Shown here: positions 1 through 5,779 of the stretch, in pieces
How the letters are laid out: the number at the start of each line of letters is the position of its first letter
Position numbering within the stretch: the first letter of the stretch is position 1
Origin: Bifidobacterium breve
GTDB taxonomy: Bacteria; Actinomycetota; Actinomycetes; UBA12327
Direction: 5' to 3'
Length of the DNA stretch: 8,700 nt
NCBI GenBank assembly: GCA_943332445.1
Contig: CALQPL010000029.1
Span: 1 to 8,700, forward strand
Program-made: the position numbers and the translations under genes
Notes under the pieces: generated by a model
Seen by the model: only the letters and a program-made list of their open reading frames with translations
The model's database searches: none
What the model was told of the DNA's origin: nothing

Positions 1-1
1 G

Positions 2-721
2 ATGCGGAAAGCTGGAGCTGTTGTCGGGCAAACTCTGGAACTCCTGCGCGCGGCGGCTCAACCTGGTGTGAGTTTGGCTGAGCTGAATGCACTTGCTGAA
101 GATTCCATTCGCACTAGAGGTGCCACTCCATCCTTTCTTGGCTATGGCGTCCCGCCGTTTCCCGCGGTGATTTGTACGTCCGTCAATGACGTGGTGGTGC
201 ACGGAATTCCCAACGATCAAGTGCTTCGCGATGGTGACTTGTTGTCCATCGACTGCGGTGCCATTGTTGACGGTTGGCACGGAGATGCGGCGATCACCGT
301 TGAAGTGGGAACTGTGACTGATCAGCACCGCGAACTCTCACGCGTGTGTAAGGAATCGTTGGATGCAGGAATTGCAGCCATGGTCGCGGGTGCGAAGCTG
401 TCAGATATTTCGCACGCGATCGAAAGCAGCATCGTGGCTGCAGGGGAGTACGGCATCTTGCGCGAGTACACCGGTCACGGGATCGGAACCTCGATGCACA
501 TGGATCCAGCGGTTCCCAATTACGGACCGAGGGGCAAAGGACCGAAGCTGTCGGTGGGCAATGTGCTGGCCCTTGAACCGATGATCACCTTGGGCTCAGC
601 AGAAACCGTGGTTTTGGACGATGACTGGTCGGTAGCTACGGCCGACAAATCCTGGGCCTCGCACTGGGAACACACCATCGCGATTACGCCTAGCGGGCCA
701 CAAATCCTGACCCTGCCCTAG
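2..721 (+). CDS. map: Methionine aminopeptidase type I, 5' end missing
   Basis: This metalloenzyme removes the initiator methionine from nascent proteins in the cytosol. The visible 239 residues carry the complete set of five expected metal ligands of the family: Asp84 and Asp95 (in S-I-D-C-G and W-H-G-D), His159 (T-G-H-G-I-G), Glu192 (L-E-P-M) and Glu223 (W-E-H-T). His67 (V-V-V-H-G-I-P) and His166 match the substrate-pocket histidines of the E. coli enzyme. The first visible Met (M-R-K-A-G) corresponds to an internal Met about a dozen residues into typical family members, so the true start lies upstream of the window and position 2 is only the first complete codon. There is no N-terminal zinc-finger extension in the visible part. 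It ends in TAG. In actinobacteria it usually follows secY and adk, which are not visible here. Identification is firm; the start is unknown. Confidence 0.96.
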   Translation: MRKAGAVVGQTLELLRAAAQPGVSLAELNALAEDSIRTRGATPSFLGYGVPPFPAVICTSVNDVVVHGIPNDQVLRDGDLLSIDCGAIVDGWHGDAAITVEVGTVTDQHRELSRVCKESLDAGIAAMVAGAKLSDISHAIESSIVAAGEYGILREYTGHGIGTSMHMDPAVPNYGPRGKGPKLSVGNVLALEPMITLGSAETVVLDDDWSVATADKSWASHWEHTIAITPSGPQILTLP

Positions 722-979
722 CCCGAAGGCACGGCGGCGTGGGCAGCCCTGGGGAGCGGATGGCACCGGTGGCCGCTGACGTTTCAGGTGGCGCTTGGGG
801 GCGGTGCAGGCGTCAAATGTGCCTTCTCGTAAGATTTGGGTTCGGTCTAACGACCAGTACGGCCATCTGTCCGCGGCTGTCTCGAAGTTCCCTTTAACTT
901 TCGGGATGTGACGATGCGTGCTGTGAGATTAGTTCGAACGGTTCATGACCCAATGATCTAGCGTGAGGTTGTTTTCTGC
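722..979 (+). other. map-infA intergenic region
   Basis: This 258-base gap holds no convincing gene on either strand. An inverted repeat just after map (AGCGG at 755-759 with CCGCT at 773-777, 13-base loop) could fold in the map transcript, but it has no T-run and is a weak terminator candidate. A TAAGAT hexamer at 830-835 is the best -10 candidate. The rest of the gap up to the infA start would then be an untranslated leader of roughly 135 bases. GGTC at 844-847 can pair with GACC at 852-855. I see no recognisable riboswitch. Confidence 0.5.
830..835 (+). promoter_or_regulatory. Candidate -10 element upstream of infA
   Basis: TAAGAT fits the TAnnnT form of housekeeping-sigma -10 elements of actinobacteria and is the best such hexamer in the map-infA gap. 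No good TTGACA-like -35 is found at 16-19 bases upstream (positions 805-812 read TGCAGGCG), so recognition would rely on the -10 alone. This is an inference from one motif; the position of the gap ahead of an operon-leading infA supports a promoter somewhere here. Confidence 0.35.
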
Positions 980-1201
980 GTGGCCAAAAAAGAGGGCGCC
1001 ATCGAAATCGAGGGCACCATCGTGGAGTCTCTCCCGAATGCAATGTTTCGGGTGGAACTCGACAACGGTCACAAGGTACTTGCGCACATCAGCGGAAAGA
1101 TGCGCCAGCACTACATCCGAATCCTCCCGCAGGACCGGGTAGTGGTGGAGCTATCTCCATACGACCTCAACCGAGGTCGCATCGTGTACCGGTACAAGTA
1201 A
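980..1201 (+). CDS. infA: Translation initiation factor IF-1
   Basis: IF-1 is a single OB-fold protein that binds the A site of the 30S subunit during initiation, with IF-2 and IF-3. The 73-residue product has the usual family length and the typical blocks L-P-N-A-M-F-R-V, G-H-K-V-L-A-H-I-S-G-K-M-R and the C-terminal R-G-R-I-V-Y-R-Y-K. The start is GTG at 980, which gives the standard M-A-K-K N-terminus. A GAGG at 965-968 lies 11 bases upstream, slightly far but usable. It is the first gene after a 258-base gap and is followed 18 bases later by rpmJ, the usual actinobacterial order. Nothing unusual is seen in the protein. Confidence 0.97.
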   Translation: MAKKEGAIEIEGTIVESLPNAMFRVELDNGHKVLAHISGKMRQHYIRILPQDRVVVELSPYDLNRGRIVYRYK

Positions 1202-1219
1202 CCCTCTAACGGAGAAGTG

Positions 1220-1333
1220 ATGAAGGTCAATCCGAGCGTTAAAGCGATCTGCGACAAGTGCAAGGTCATTCGTCGTCATGGTCGCGTGATGGTGATTTGC
1301 GAAAACCCCCGTCACAAGCAACGCCAGGGCTAG
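1220..1333 (+). CDS. rpmJ: 50S ribosomal protein bL36
   Basis: This is the small zinc-binding protein of the large subunit. The 37 residues begin M-K-V-N-P-S-V-K and carry the complete zinc ligand set Cys11, Cys14, Cys27 and His32 (C-D-K-C, I-C-E-N-P-R-H), so this is the zinc-containing form rather than the zinc-independent paralogue some actinobacteria make under zinc starvation. The length is normal for the family. The ATG at 1220 is preceded by GGAG at 1211-1214, five bases away. It lies between infA and the rpsM leader and is probably co-transcribed with infA. It ends in TAG. Confidence 0.97.
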   Translation: MKVNPSVKAICDKCKVIRRHGRVMVICENPRHKQRQG

Positions 1334-1508
1334 ATCTACTTCTGCGTGATGCTTCCCCACAATTTCATACTTTGAAGAAATGCCGCCCTTGCGGTAACCC
1401 GCCCCCTGAATATTCAGGACGCCACCCTTGGTCAGAGGCCGAGGACTTTCGCTTCGCGAGAGAACGGTTACTGCACACGACCTCTGGAATGACAGGAGTT
1501 CCTGCCAC
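1334..1508 (+). promoter_or_regulatory. Structured leader upstream of rpsM, possible pseudoknot
   Basis: This 175-base gap has no credible gene but is dense in potential RNA structure. Four successive stem-loops can be drawn: TGCCGC/GCGGTA (1381-1386 with 1391-1396), CCTGA/TCAGG (1405-1409 with 1414-1418), CCTTGG/CCGAGG (1426-1431 with 1439-1444) and CTTTCGC/GCGAGAG (1446-1452 with 1456-1462). The loop of the third contains CAGAGG (1433-1438), exactly complementary to CCTCTG at 1481-1486, which would make a pseudoknot ending 7 bases before the rpsM Shine-Dalgarno AGGAG (1494-1498). GGAA at 1486-1489 could also pair with TTCC at 1499-1502, exposing the AGGAG in a loop. In E. coli, protein S4 represses the alpha operon by binding a pseudoknot at this same place, so similar feedback control is a reasonable hypothesis here. 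It is not shown by the sequence alone, and I see no clear promoter in the gap. Confidence 0.45.
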
Positions 1509-1886
1509 ATGGCACGTTTACTTGGTGTCGATCTTCCTCGCGACAAGCGAGTAGAGATCGCTCTTACCTACATCTTTGGTGTGGGCCGCACGCGGTCCCA
1601 AGAAGCACTGAAGGCAACCGGTATTGATGTCAATACCCGCGTGAAAGACCTCACCGATGACGACTTGGTGAAGTTGCGCGACTACCTCGAAGGCAACTTC
1701 AAGACCGAGGGTGACCTGCGCCGTGAAATCGCCGCAGACATTCGCCGCAAGGTCGAGATTGGCTGCTACCAGGGCATCCGCCACCGTCGTGGCATGCCCG
1801 TGCGTGGACAACGCACTCACACGAATGCGCGTACCCGTAAGGGACCGCGTAAGACCGTGGCCGGCAAGAAGAAGGTCGGCAAGTAA
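1509..1886 (+). CDS. rpsM: 30S ribosomal protein uS13
   Basis: uS13 sits in the head of the small subunit, where it contacts the P-site tRNA and forms bridges to the 50S subunit. The 125-residue product begins M-A-R-L-L-G-V-D-L-P and shows the family blocks Y-I-F-G-V-G-R-T-R-S (21-30), R-H-R-R-G-M-P-V-R-G-Q-R-T (91-103) and the basic C-terminal tail T-R-K-G-P-R-K. The frame is open back to 1428, but ATG 1509 gives the conserved N-terminus and has AGGAG at 1494-1498, ten bases upstream. It is the first gene of the S13-S11-S4-alpha-L17 cluster and follows an unusually structured leader. Length and content are normal. Confidence 0.97.
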   Translation: MARLLGVDLPRDKRVEIALTYIFGVGRTRSQEALKATGIDVNTRVKDLTDDDLVKLRDYLEGNFKTEGDLRREIAADIRRKVEIGCYQGIRHRRGMPVRGQRTHTNARTRKGPRKTVAGKKKVGK

Positions 1887-1894
1887 GCCAGCCG

Positions 1895-1915
1895 CCGTGC
1901 GCATCCGCGCAACGG
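1895..1915 (+). other. Stem-loop between rpsM and rpsK
   Basis: CCGTGCGC (1895-1902) pairs with GCGCA (1907-1911) and, after a bulged A at 1912, with CGG (1913-1915), around the four-base loop ATCC. This gives eight base pairs. No T-run follows, so it is not a standard terminator. It could stabilise or mark a processing site in the polycistronic mRNA. The pairing is seen directly; the role is a guess. Confidence 0.4.
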
Positions 1916-1946
1916 AACACTCTCGATCTACAGGAGATTTTGACAA

Positions 1947-2351
1947 ATGCCCCCCAAGAAAGGCAGCGCCGCCGCTAAGAAGGTGCGCCGCAAGGAAAAG
2001 AAGAACGTGGCTGTGGGTCATGCTCACATCAAGTCAACGTTCAACAACACGATCGTGTCCATCACTGACCCCACCGGTGCAGTGATTGCTTGGGCCTCTG
2101 CTGGCCAAGTTGGTTTCAAGGGTTCACGTAAGTCAACCCCGTTCGCTGCGCAGATGGCTGCTGAAGCTGCTGCTCGCCGAGCAATGGAACACGGCATGAA
2201 GAAGGTTGACGTTTTTGTTAAGGGTCCCGGCTCCGGCCGCGAGACCGCCATCCGTTCCCTGCAGGCCACGGGCCTGGAGGTCGGCGCTATTCAAGATGTG
2301 ACGCCCAGCCCGCACAACGGCTGCCGCCCATCTAAGCGCCGACGCGTCTGA
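1947..2351 (+). CDS. rpsK: 30S ribosomal protein uS11
   Basis: uS11 is a small-subunit platform protein near the E site and the anti-Shine-Dalgarno end of 16S rRNA. The 134-residue product has a basic N-terminal tail (P-P-K-K-G-S-A-A-A-K-K) and then the family core: H-I-K-S-T-F-N-N-T-I-V (27-37), K-G-P-G-S-G-R-E-T-A-I-R (92-103), and the C-terminal D-V-T-P-S-P-H-N-G-C-R-P followed by a basic K-R-R-R-V end. ATG 1947 is supported by AGGAG at 1932-1936. It lies 60 bases after rpsM and 20 before rpsD, consistent with one transcript. Nothing is missing. Confidence 0.97.
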   Translation: MPPKKGSAAAKKVRRKEKKNVAVGHAHIKSTFNNTIVSITDPTGAVIAWASAGQVGFKGSRKSTPFAAQMAAEAAARRAMEHGMKKVDVFVKGPGSGRETAIRSLQATGLEVGAIQDVTPSPHNGCRPSKRRRV

Positions 2352-2371
2352 AGCCCGAGGAGAGATAAAAA

Positions 2372-2998
2372 ATGGCTCGTTATACCGGACCCGACTGCAA
2401 GCGTTGCCGTCGCGAAAAGACCAAGTTGTTCCTCAAGGGCTCGAAGTGTGAATCACCCAAGTGCCCCATTGAGATCCGTCCTTACCCACCCGGCCAGCAC
2501 GGTCGCGGTCGCACCAAGGACTCTGAGTACCTGTTGCAGATGCGTGAGAAGCAGAAGGCTGCACGTATCTACGGTGTGCTCGAGAAGCAGTTCCGTGGCT
2601 ACTACGAAGAAGCCAACCGTCAAGCCGGCAAGACCGGTGAAAACTTGTTGGTCATCCTCGAATCGCGTTTGGACAACGTTGTCTACCGTGCGGGCTTTGC
2701 CAAGTCGCGCGACATGGCACGTCAACTCGTGCGTCACGGTCACATCATTGTCAACGGCAAGAAGGTCGACATTCCTTCCTTCCGCGTGAGCGAAAACGAC
2801 ATCATTGATGTGCGTCCTAGCTCGGTTGACTTGACCCCATTTGTTGTTGCTCGGGCCGAAGCTGGCGAGCGCACTGTTCCGGCGTGGATTGAAGCCATTC
2901 CAAGCCGCATGCGCATCCTCGTTCACAACTTGCCTAAGCGCGAAATCATCGACACTCAGGTGCAAGAACAGCTGATCGTCGAGCTCTACTCCAAGTAA
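2372..2998 (+). CDS. rpsD: 30S ribosomal protein uS4, zinc-finger type
   Basis: uS4 binds 16S rRNA early in 30S assembly, and in several bacteria it also represses translation of its own operon. The 208-residue protein has an N-terminal zinc-binding set, Cys9, Cys12, Cys26 and Cys31, so it is the cysteine-containing form. The S4 RNA-binding domain spans about residues 98-160 (S-R-L-D-N-V-V-Y-R-A-G-F to the V-N-G-K-K-V region). The C-terminus L-I-V-E-L-Y-S-K is typical. ATG 2372 is preceded by GAGGAGAG at 2357-2364. It follows rpsK by 20 bases. If feedback control exists in this operon, this protein is the natural repressor, and the structured leader before rpsM the natural target (inference). 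Confidence 0.97.
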   Translation: MARYTGPDCKRCRREKTKLFLKGSKCESPKCPIEIRPYPPGQHGRGRTKDSEYLLQMREKQKAARIYGVLEKQFRGYYEEANRQAGKTGENLLVILESRLDNVVYRAGFAKSRDMARQLVRHGHIIVNGKKVDIPSFRVSENDIIDVRPSSVDLTPFVVARAEAGERTVPAWIEAIPSRMRILVHNLPKREIIDTQVQEQLIVELYSK

Positions 2999-3008
2999 TC
3001 CACTGGTT

Positions 3009-3025
3009 CGCGGTCCGATACCGCG
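3009..3025 (+). other. Stem-loop between rpsD and rpoA
   Basis: CGCGGT (3009-3014) is perfectly complementary to ACCGCG (3020-3025) around a five-base loop CCGAT, in the 90-base rpsD-rpoA spacer. There is no T-run, so termination is unlikely, and rpoA continues the operon 63 bases later. A role in mRNA processing or in setting the rpoA:rpsD ratio is possible but unproven. Confidence 0.4.
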
Positions 3026-3075
3026 CATCAACGCAGAAGCAGTACCCAAGGCGTCATATAGCGGATGCCCTGATC

Positions 3076-3081
3076 AGGAGG
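3076..3081 (+). promoter_or_regulatory. Ribosome binding site of rpoA
   Basis: AGGAGG lies seven bases before the TTG at 3089. This perfect anti-16S match decides in favour of a TTG start, since the next in-frame ATG would remove conserved N-terminal residues. Confidence 0.85.
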
Positions 3082-3088
3082 TAATACC

Positions 3089-4141
3089 TTGCTTATCGCC
3101 CAGCGCCCCACGCTGTCCGAAGAAGTGGTTGACGGTTCACGTTCACGGTTCATCATCGAACCGCTTGAGCCTGGATTTGGTTACACCCTTGGCAACTCAC
3201 TTCGTCGCACGTTGCTCTCATCGATTCCTGGTGCATCAGTTACCAGCATTCGTATCGATGGTGCCCTGCACGAGTTCCAGACCCTTGAAGGTGTCAAGGA
3301 AGATGTCACCGACATCATCTTGAACATCAAGGGATTGGTTGTCTCCAGCGACAACGACGAGCCGGTTGTTATGTACTTGCGCAAGCAAGGCCCAGGTGCC
3401 GTTACTGCTGCTGACATTGCCCCGCCTGCTGGCGTTGAAGTTCACAACCCTGAGCTTCACATCGCTACCTTGAACGGCAAGGGCAAGTTGGAAATTGAAT
3501 TCACCGTCGAGCGTGGCCGTGGCTACGTTTCCTCCGTGCAGAACAAGGGCGTGGATGACGAAATCGGACGCATTCCGGTTGACTCCATTTACTCTCCCGT
3601 TCTCAAGGTCACCTACAAGGTTGAGGCCACGCGTGTTGAACAGCGCACCGACTTCGACCGTCTCGTGGTGGACGTTGAAACCAAGTCGTCGATGCGCCCC
3701 GCCGATGCAGTGGCATCAGCTGGCAAGACGTTGGTTGAACTGTTCGGCCTGGCCCGTGAACTCAATGTGGATGCTGAGGGTGTCGAAATCGGCCCCTCCC
3801 CACAGGACACGGTCTTCGCTGAGCAGCTGACCATGCCCGTTGAAGAGATGAACCTCTCGGTTCGTTCCTACAACTGCCTCAAGCGCGAGGGCATTCACAC
3901 CGTGGGTGAACTCGTGACCCGCAGTGAGGCCGAGCTGGGCGACATCCGCAACTTCGGACAAAAGTCCATTGATGAAGTCAAGGCCAAGCTCATTGAGTTC
4001 GGCTTGGCGCTGAAGGATTCGCCTCCTGGATTTGATCCAGCATCGATCGTGCGTGACTACGCCGATGACGAGGACGAAGACGAAATTGCTGTTGACGTTG
4101 ATCCCTTCGTCGATGCAGAACCCGAGACTGAAGAGCTGTAA
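3089..4141 (+). CDS. rpoA: DNA-directed RNA polymerase subunit alpha
   Basis: The alpha subunit dimerises to nucleate RNA polymerase assembly and contacts activators and UP-element DNA. The 350-residue product starts M-L-I-A-Q-R-P-T-L from a TTG codon. The N-terminal assembly domain covers about residues 1-235, with the characteristic G-Y-T-L-G-N-S-L-R-R-T-L-L-S-S (31-45). The C-terminal DNA-binding domain runs from about 250 to 312. Residues matching the E. coli DNA-contact set are present: Arg259, Asn262, Cys263, Gly290, Lys292 and Ser293. The last 30 or so residues are strongly acidic (D-D-E-D-E-D-E), as often seen in actinobacteria. It lies between rpsD and rplQ as in most bacteria. Identification is certain. 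Confidence 0.98.
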   Translation: MLIAQRPTLSEEVVDGSRSRFIIEPLEPGFGYTLGNSLRRTLLSSIPGASVTSIRIDGALHEFQTLEGVKEDVTDIILNIKGLVVSSDNDEPVVMYLRKQGPGAVTAADIAPPAGVEVHNPELHIATLNGKGKLEIEFTVERGRGYVSSVQNKGVDDEIGRIPVDSIYSPVLKVTYKVEATRVEQRTDFDRLVVDVETKSSMRPADAVASAGKTLVELFGLARELNVDAEGVEIGPSPQDTVFAEQLTMPVEEMNLSVRSYNCLKREGIHTVGELVTRSEAELGDIRNFGQKSIDEVKAKLIEFGLALKDSPPGFDPASIVRDYADDEDEDEIAVDVDPFVDAEPETEEL

Positions 4142-4148
4142 TCCGGTT

Positions 4149-4169
4149 GCGTCAACACCTCGTTGATGC
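4149..4169 (+). other. Stem-loop between rpoA and rplQ
   Basis: GCGTCAAC (4149-4156) pairs with GTTGATGC (4162-4169) around the loop ACCTC, giving eight pairs with one G-T wobble. It begins 7 bases after the rpoA stop and ends 8 bases before the rplQ Shine-Dalgarno sequence. No T-run follows. It may protect or divide the transcript; function unproven. Confidence 0.45.
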
Positions 4170-4193
4170 CCCCTAACAAGGAGTGCAAAGAAA

Positions 4194-4799
4194 ATGCCTA
4201 CCCCCACCAAGGGTCCGCGTCTGGGCGGCGGCCCAGCTCACGAACGACTCATGCTGGCCAACCTGGCCACCGCGTTGTTCGAGCACGGCCGGATTACCAC
4301 CACAGAAGCCAAGGCCAAGCGACTTCGCCCGTTGGCCGAGCGTTTGATCACGTTCGCCAAGCGTGGTGACCTGCACGCGCGTCGTCGCGTGTTGACCGTT
4401 GTCCGCGACAAGGATGTTGTTCACACCTTGTTTGCTGAAATCGGTCCGCGCTTCGAGCACCGCGAGGGTGGTTACACCCGCATCATCAAGCTGGCTCCCC
4501 GTAAGGGCGACAACGCGAAGATGGCAGTGATCGAATTGGTTGAGGCCATGACCGAACAGCAGAAGACCCTGCTTGAGGCCGAAGCCGCCACCAAGCGTGC
4601 CGCCAAGGAAAAAGCTGCTGCAGCAGCCGCTCCGGTAGTGACCGAGGAAGTCGTTGAAGAAGTAGCAGCGGATGACGTTGTTACCGACGAGGTTGCTACT
4701 GAAGAGGCCGCGTCCGAAGAGGTTGCAGCTGAAGACGTTGCTACTGAAGAGGCCGCGTCCGAAGAGGCTGCAGCTGAAGGCGACGCCACGGACGAGTGA
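4194..4799 (+). CDS. rplQ: 50S ribosomal protein bL17 with long acidic tail
   Basis: bL17 is a large-subunit protein near the peptide exit tunnel. Residues 1 to about 118 are the conserved core, with P-T-P-T-K-G-P-R-L-G at the start, L-F-E-H-G-R-I-T-T-T-E-A-K-A-K-R (29-44), and G-G-Y-T-R-I-I-K-L (92-100). The core alone is about the length of E. coli L17. Residues 119-201 form a low-complexity tail: first a helical Ala/Lys/Glu part, then an acidic Ala/Glu/Val/Asp part. The tail contains a recent tandem duplication of 15 residues. Such tails are common in actinobacterial bL17, and their function is not established. ATG 4194 has AAGGAG at 4178-4183. The stop codon overlaps the probable truA start. 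Confidence 0.96.
   Translation: MPTPTKGPRLGGGPAHERLMLANLATALFEHGRITTTEAKAKRLRPLAERLITFAKRGDLHARRRVLTVVRDKDVVHTLFAEIGPRFEHREGGYTRIIKLAPRKGDNAKMAVIELVEAMTEQQKTLLEAEAATKRAAKEKAAAAAAPVVTEEVVEEVAADDVVTDEVATEEAASEEVAAEDVATEEAASEEAAAEGDATDE
4692..4781 (+). repeat. Two-copy 45-base tandem repeat in the rplQ tail
   Basis: Positions 4692-4736 and 4737-4781 are adjacent 45-base copies that differ at only two bases. They encode V-A-T-E-E-A-A-S-E-E-V-A-A-E-D and then V-A-T-E-E-A-A-S-E-E-A-A-A-E-G, residues 167-181 and 182-196 of bL17. The unit is in frame, so copy number can change without breaking the gene. The preceding residues 153-166 look like an older diverged relative. Confidence 0.9.
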
Positions 4800-5671
4800 T
4801 CGACGTGTCACCAGACATCATGAATGAGCCCGCTACTTCGCAAGGAGTTGGCGGGCTTATTCGTGTGCGCTTGGACTTGGCCTATGACGGAACGGACTTC
4901 ACGGGATGGGCCATTCAGCAGGGCAGCGATCTGCGCACCGTCCAAGGCGAAGTTGAAGCTGCCCTTGCGACGGTATTGCGGGTCGAGGGACCGTTGCGTT
5001 TGACCGTTGCTGGCCGAACAGATGCAGGCGTTCATGCGCGAGGACAAGTAGCGCATGTTGACCTGCCAGCTGAGCTGTGGAACGGCACTACACCAGAGGA
5101 CGTGCTGCGCCGCTTAAACGGCATTCTTGATGACGATGTACTCATCCATTCAGTGGCAGCTGCTGCACCTGGTTTTGATGCACGCTTTTCACCGTTGTCA
5201 CGGATCTATCGCTATCGAATCTGTGATGATCTGAAAAAATACGATCCGTTACGTCGCCACGATGTCTTCTTGGTTAAGGGCCCCCTCAATGTCGCGCAAA
5301 TGAATGAAGCCGCGTCATTGCTCGTGGGCCTTCGTGACTTTGCCTCGTTTTGTCGCAAGCGCGAACGAGCCACAACTATTCGTACGTTGATTCGCTGTAG
5401 CTTTTCGCGAACCGACGATGGTTTGGTCGTGGCCACCGTGGAGGCCGATGCGTTCTGCCACTCCATGGTGCGATCGATCGTGGGAGCCCTGCTGGATGTG
5501 GGTCAGGGCAGGCATGAGCCAGCCTGGATCACCAGGACCGCCGAAGCCCTAGAGCGCACGGCCGCGATTCAGGTGGCTCCAGCCCTGGGATTGACCCTTG
5601 AGGAGATCGTTTACCCACCCGATGAGGATCTGCCGGCTCAGGCTGAGCGAACCCGTCGCCGGCGTGCCTAG
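4796..5671 (+). CDS. truA: tRNA pseudouridine(38-40) synthase TruA
   Basis: TruA isomerises uridines 38-40 in the anticodon arm of tRNAs. The catalytic aspartate is Asp76, in A-G-R-T-D-A-G-V-H-A. Other family blocks are L-D-L-A-Y-D-G-T-D-F-T-G-W-A (26-39), F-D-A-R-F-S-P-L-S-R-I-Y-R-Y-R, and A-D-A-F-C-H-S-M-V-R-S-I-V-G-A-L-L near the C-terminus. From GTG 4796 the product has 291 residues. That start overlaps the rplQ stop by four bases (GTGA), suggesting translational coupling. ATG 4820 (283 residues) or GTG 4865 are alternatives, because conserved sequence begins only near residue 24 and no strong Shine-Dalgarno precedes 4796 or 4820. truA directly after rplQ is usual in actinobacteria. Function is secure, start is not. 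Confidence 0.94.
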   Translation: MIDVSPDIMNEPATSQGVGGLIRVRLDLAYDGTDFTGWAIQQGSDLRTVQGEVEAALATVLRVEGPLRLTVAGRTDAGVHARGQVAHVDLPAELWNGTTPEDVLRRLNGILDDDVLIHSVAAAAPGFDARFSPLSRIYRYRICDDLKKYDPLRRHDVFLVKGPLNVAQMNEAASLLVGLRDFASFCRKRERATTIRTLIRCSFSRTDDGLVVATVEADAFCHSMVRSIVGALLDVGQGRHEPAWITRTAEALERTAAIQVAPALGLTLEEIVYPPDEDLPAQAERTRRRRA

Positions 5672-5779
5672 GAGCGGGGGCGCCGACCCGCTGGCTGTGC
5701 CTAGAGGCGTGGAAGGTACCCTTTAACCCTTCCCCCACTGGGGCGAGTACCCGTTCAATGTGAAAGTGAAGGCAGTCCC
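5672..5779 (+). other. truA-rplM intergenic region and rplM leader
   Basis: This 108-base gap contains two potential structures. AGCGGG (5673-5678) pairs with CCCGCT (5687-5692) just after truA; without a T-run it is only a weak terminator candidate. Closer to rplM, GGTAC (5715-5719) can pair with GTACC (5747-5751), enclosing a CCCC/GGGG hairpin (5733-5736 with 5740-5743). A promoter for the rplM-rpsI pair would be expected here; TACCCT at 5717-5722 is a possible -10 but has no supporting -35. GAAGG at 5768-5772 is the rplM ribosome binding site. Confidence 0.45.
5673..5692 (+). terminator. Weak candidate terminator after truA
   Basis: A six-base-pair G+C-rich stem (AGCGGG/CCCGCT) with an eight-base loop starts two bases after the truA stop. 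There is no T-run. High-G+C bacteria sometimes end transcripts at such hairpins, but the evidence is thin. Confidence 0.25.

Noticed and set aside
931..949. SOS-box-like TTCGAACGGTTCATG upstream of infA
   Set aside because: The GAAC and GTTC half-sites are one base apart instead of the four of the actinobacterial LexA box, and infA is not an expected SOS gene.
1151..1546. Open frames crossing the rpmJ-rpsM gap on both strands (also + strand 1258-1554)
   Set aside because: They overlap the conserved rpmJ and rpsM, show no family resemblance and lack ribosome binding sites. The gap is better explained as a leader.
4173..4811. Minus-strand frame of 212 codons opposite rplQ
   Set aside because: Its low-complexity composition mirrors the rplQ repeat region, and it has no independent support.
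5758..5763. Start-stop ATG TGA mini-frame in the rplM leader
   Set aside because: It has no ribosome binding site and such pairs occur often by chance.
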